Source of the DNA: Bacteroidota bacterium
GTDB taxonomy: Bacteria; Bacteroidota; Bacteroidia; Chitinophagales; Chitinophagaceae
NCBI GenBank assembly: GCA_021824855.1
Contig: JAKAJX010000139.1
Location: 1 to 5,825 of the forward strand
Direction: 5' to 3'
Length of the DNA: 5,825 bases
Each line of letters starts with the position of its first letter. Position 1 is the stretch's first letter. Position numbers and translations under genes: made by a program. Below the pieces are notes generated by a model, which saw only the letters and a list, made by a program, of their open reading frames with translations, was not told where the DNA came from and ran no database searches. Below are positions 4,399 through 5,825 of the stretch, piece after piece.

Positions 4399-5427
4399 TT
4401 ATAATTTGTTCTTAATTAATTTTTCAATAGTTGCTACCCACAAAGTATTTGTATTTAAACAGGGAATCATAGTAAAACTTTCGCCACCGGCTTCTAAAAA
4501 AGTTTGCTTGCCTTGTTCTGCAATTTCTTCTAAAGTTTCTAAACAATCACTAACAAATGCCGGACAAACTACTAATAGTTTTTTAATTCCTTCCTTTGGC
4601 AATTCAGATAATCGCTTTGCTGTGTATGGTGTAAGCCATTTATCTCTTCCTAATCTTGATTGAAATGTTTGTTCTACTTTATTATCAGGCAATGCCAATA
4701 GTTCTGCTGTTAGTTTTGTAGTAACAAATGTTTGATGCCTATAACACTGTTGATGTGCTTTTGATGCAACAGTACAACAATCATTTACTTTCAAACAATG
4801 GCATCCGGTAATATCTCCCTTTGTAATATGTCTTTCAGGAACTCCATGATAACTGAATAATAATTTATCGAAATCGTTTTTTAAATACGGAACAATACTT
4901 TCAGATAATGCTTTAATATAATCTGGATTATTATAATATGGTTCAACGGTAGTTAATTTAAATCCGTATTTATTTTTTTTATGCACTTCGTACATATAAT
5001 CAACAGCAGTTTCGTAACTACTCATTGCATAATGCGGATATAGTGGGAATAGAATTACTTCCTCTATATCTGGCATTATTTGTAATAAATTATTAAATGC
5101 AACTGTGGGATTAGGATTTCCGTATCGCATGGCTATTTCAACAGGTATATCAAATTTTTGCTGAACAACTTGTTGCAACTGCTTAGTTATTACAATTAAG
5201 GGAGAGCCATCTTTTGTCCATATTGTTTGATACGCATGTGCCGATTTGGGAGAACGAAAAGGAACTATGATTCCTTTTACTAATATTGAACGAATAATAA
5301 ATGGAATATCAATTACTTTTTCATCCATTAAAAATTCATTCAAATATTTTTTAACATCTTTTATTTGGGTAGAATCAGGCGAACCTAAGTTCATTAAAAT
5401 AATTCCCTTTTTAATTGTTGTTGCCAT
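4399..5427 (-). CDS. hemH: Ferrochelatase
   Basis: The product is a 342-residue enzyme inserting ferrous iron into protoporphyrin IX to give haem, at the inner face of the membrane. Visible marks are the N-terminal GIILMNLGSPDS (8-19), the porphyrin-pocket FPLYPHYAMSSYETAV (127-142), catalytic His194 in SYHGVPERH, and Glu297/Glu301 in DCLETLEEI. There is a short segment with five cysteines (Cys209, 211, 217, 218, 228) that ordinary E. coli- or Bacillus-type enzymes lack. Some bacterial ferrochelatases bind a [2Fe-2S] cluster through an internal segment of about this size, so a cluster is plausible here. FQSRLGRDKWLTPYT (255-269) and PAFVSDC (289-295) are also family-typical. The ATG at 5425-5427 follows a good promoter by 14 bases. 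The gene heads the hemH-hemJ unit and is divergent from hemA. Confidence 0.96.
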   Translation of the reverse strand: MATTIKKGIILMNLGSPDSTQIKDVKKYLNEFLMDEKVIDIPFIIRSILVKGIIVPFRSPKSAHAYQTIWTKDGSPLIVITKQLQQVVQQKFDIPVEIAMRYGNPNPTVAFNNLLQIMPDIEEVILFPLYPHYAMSSYETAVDYMYEVHKKNKYGFKLTTVEPYYNNPDYIKALSESIVPYLKNDFDKLLFSYHGVPERHITKGDITGCHCLKVNDCCTVASKAHQQCYRHQTFVTTKLTAELLALPDNKVEQTFQSRLGRDKWLTPYTAKRLSELPKEGIKKLLVVCPAFVSDCLETLEEIAEQGKQTFLEAGGESFTMIPCLNTNTLWVATIEKLIKNKL

Positions 5428-5441
5428 AAATGAAATGATTG

Positions 5442-5473
5442 CAAATGTAACAGAACAAAGATGTAGTGGTAAA
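5442..5473 (-). promoter_or_regulatory. Bacteroidota-type promoter for hemH-hemJ
   Basis: On the minus strand TTTA (5473-5470), 20 bases, then TACATTTG (5449-5442), a full TAnnTTTG match identical to the box before the DUF2795-like gene. The leader would be about 10 bases. The tandem TGTCAT-type unit at 5479-5500 lies directly upstream of the -33 box, where an activator or repressor could touch RNA polymerase. Confidence 0.72.
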
Positions 5474-5478
5474 GTTTA

Positions 5479-5500
5479 TTGTCATAAAAATGTCTGTTAG
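5479..5500 (+). promoter_or_regulatory. Tandem 11-base TGTCAT-type repeat, possible response-regulator site
   Basis: TTGTCATAAAA (5479-5489) is followed at once by ATGTCTGTTAG (5490-5500), so the TGTC cores are 11 bases apart on the same face of the helix. The layout and the first unit resemble the two-unit Pho box of OmpR/PhoB-family regulators (CTGTCATAAA-type units). The second unit is degenerate. It lies just upstream of the hemH -33 box. The regulator is unknown. Confidence 0.45.
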
Positions 5501-5545
5501 CAGATAAAAAATTGTTAGAATATCGCCATTGAAAGATTTTACACT

Positions 5546-5567
5546 AAAGATGACAATAAAATGACAG
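5546..5567 (-). promoter_or_regulatory. Second tandem 11-base TGTCAT repeat, opposite strand
   Basis: On the minus strand CTGTCATTTTA (5567-5557) is followed directly by TTGTCATCTTT (5556-5546). Both units carry an intact TGTCAT, making this the better of the two tandem sites. A further single unit, AAGTCATCTTT, stands on the plus strand at 5579-5589. It shares nine bases with the second unit and therefore makes an inverted repeat with it. This site lies between the hemH and hemA promoters, about 20-40 bases upstream of the hemA -33 region. Confidence 0.5.
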
Positions 5568-5586
5568 TGGATTGATGAAAGTCATC

Positions 5587-5616
5587 TTTTTTCGGGCATC
5601 TAACCAAATAATTTTG
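5587..5616 (+). promoter_or_regulatory. Bacteroidota-type promoter for hemA
   Basis: TAATTTTG (5609-5616) is a full TAnnTTTG match. A T-run (5587-5592) stands at the -33 place but without the final G, so the upstream element is weak and help from a bound regulator would make sense. The -7 box ends 22 bases before the hemA ATG. Confidence 0.65.
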
Positions 5617-5638
5617 TTGTAACAAAGATTTTAGAGAA

Positions 5639-5825
5639 ATGCACTATCAGCAGTTTTTTGTAGCAGGAATTAATTATAAAAAAACCGACACATCGGTAAG
5701 AGGTGATTTTGCTATTAATAATACCCAATATCAATCATTACTTCAGAAAGCCGCTTCTATACATGTAAAAGAAATTTTTATTTTAAGCACTTGTAACAGA
5801 ACCGAAATATACGGATTGGCACCCT
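5639..5825 (+). CDS. hemA: Glutamyl-tRNA reductase, N-terminal part (runs off the window)
   Basis: Sixty-two residues are visible from the ATG at 5639-5641; the frame is still open at the window end. The enzyme reduces the glutamate on Glu-tRNA(Glu) to glutamate-1-semialdehyde with NADPH, the first committed step to tetrapyrroles in the C5 pathway. The N-terminal catalytic domain is recognisable from FVAGINYKKTDTSVRGDFAI (7-26), the usual (V/A)GxNHKTAPVxxRE-like start with a Tyr-Lys-Lys in place of His-Lys-Thr, and from ILSTCNRTEIYG (48-59). The latter contains the active-site Cys52, which forms the thioester with glutamate, and Arg54. The full protein is normally about 410-430 residues, so most of it, including the NADPH and dimerisation domains, is outside. 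It is divergent from hemH, so the first and last enzymes of the pathway share one regulatory region. Confidence 0.95.
   Translation, partial: MHYQQFFVAGINYKKTDTSVRGDFAINNTQYQSLLQKAASIHVKEIFILSTCNRTEIYGLAP

Noticed and set aside
5246..5500. Plus-strand open frame of 84 codons across the hemH start
   Set aside because: It runs antisense to hemH and its promoter and shows no family features. It is a shadow of the hemH coding sequence.
5546..5592. Inverted repeat AAAGATGAC/GTCATCTTT followed by T residues as an intrinsic terminator or attenuator before hemA
   Set aside because: The stem is AT-rich with a 26-base loop. The repeat also lies upstream of both the hemA and hemH promoters, so neither message would contain it. 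The arms are better explained as opposed TGTCAT-type protein-binding units.
1..5825. CRISPR array, insertion sequence, tRNA or rRNA genes, toxin-antitoxin or defence genes
   Set aside because: I saw no spaced direct repeats of CRISPR type, no transposase-like protein or terminal inverted repeats, no cloverleaf or rRNA-like sequence and no defence-type protein. The gene content is housekeeping.

Overview
The window is AT-rich (roughly one third G+C) and looks like an ordinary chromosomal segment of a Bacteroidota member, probably of the Chitinophagales/Sphingobacteriales type. Three things point there. Most genes are preceded by the phylum's own promoter pattern (TTTG or TTTA, about 19-20 bases, then TAnnTTTG). 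Shine-Dalgarno sequences are mostly absent. The proteins (a DUF2795-like acidic protein, the cysteine-rich HemH, HemJ, single-gene LolD-type ATPases) are of the kind found in that phylum. This placement is my reading of the sequence, not a database result.

Left part (1-1207): the tail of a small membrane protein, most likely a SemiSWEET sugar transporter, runs into a hairpin terminator shared with a convergent gene for a short acidic DUF2795-like protein. That gene has a textbook Bacteroidota promoter. Divergent from it is a LolD-type ABC ATPase. Its end overlaps by 11 bases the end of a convergent PduO-type cobalamin adenosyltransferase gene.

Middle (1197-3792): the adenosyltransferase gene is followed, in the upstream direction, by a second LolD/MacB-type ATPase and by gatC (GatCAB amidotransferase subunit C). 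All three are on the minus strand. A terminator separates gatC-ATPase from the adenosyltransferase gene, and that gene's promoter begins in the terminator's T tract. Divergent from gatC is a receiver-plus-Hpt phosphorelay protein with no kinase or output domain.

Right part (3787-5825): a haem cluster. hemH (ferrochelatase) and hemJ (protoporphyrinogen IX oxidase), the last two steps of haem b synthesis, lie in series on the minus strand. The start of hemA (glutamyl-tRNA reductase, first committed step) lies divergently on the plus strand and runs off the window. The 211-base region between hemH and hemA holds a promoter for each gene. It also holds five 11-base units built around TGTCAT, four of them paired head to tail like sites for OmpR/PhoB-family regulators. 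This is the most interesting non-coding signal in the window.

I found no mobile element, CRISPR array, tRNA or rRNA, and no clear sign of an unknown multi-gene system. The genes are mostly housekeeping; the interest is in regulation, gene packing and a few protein details.
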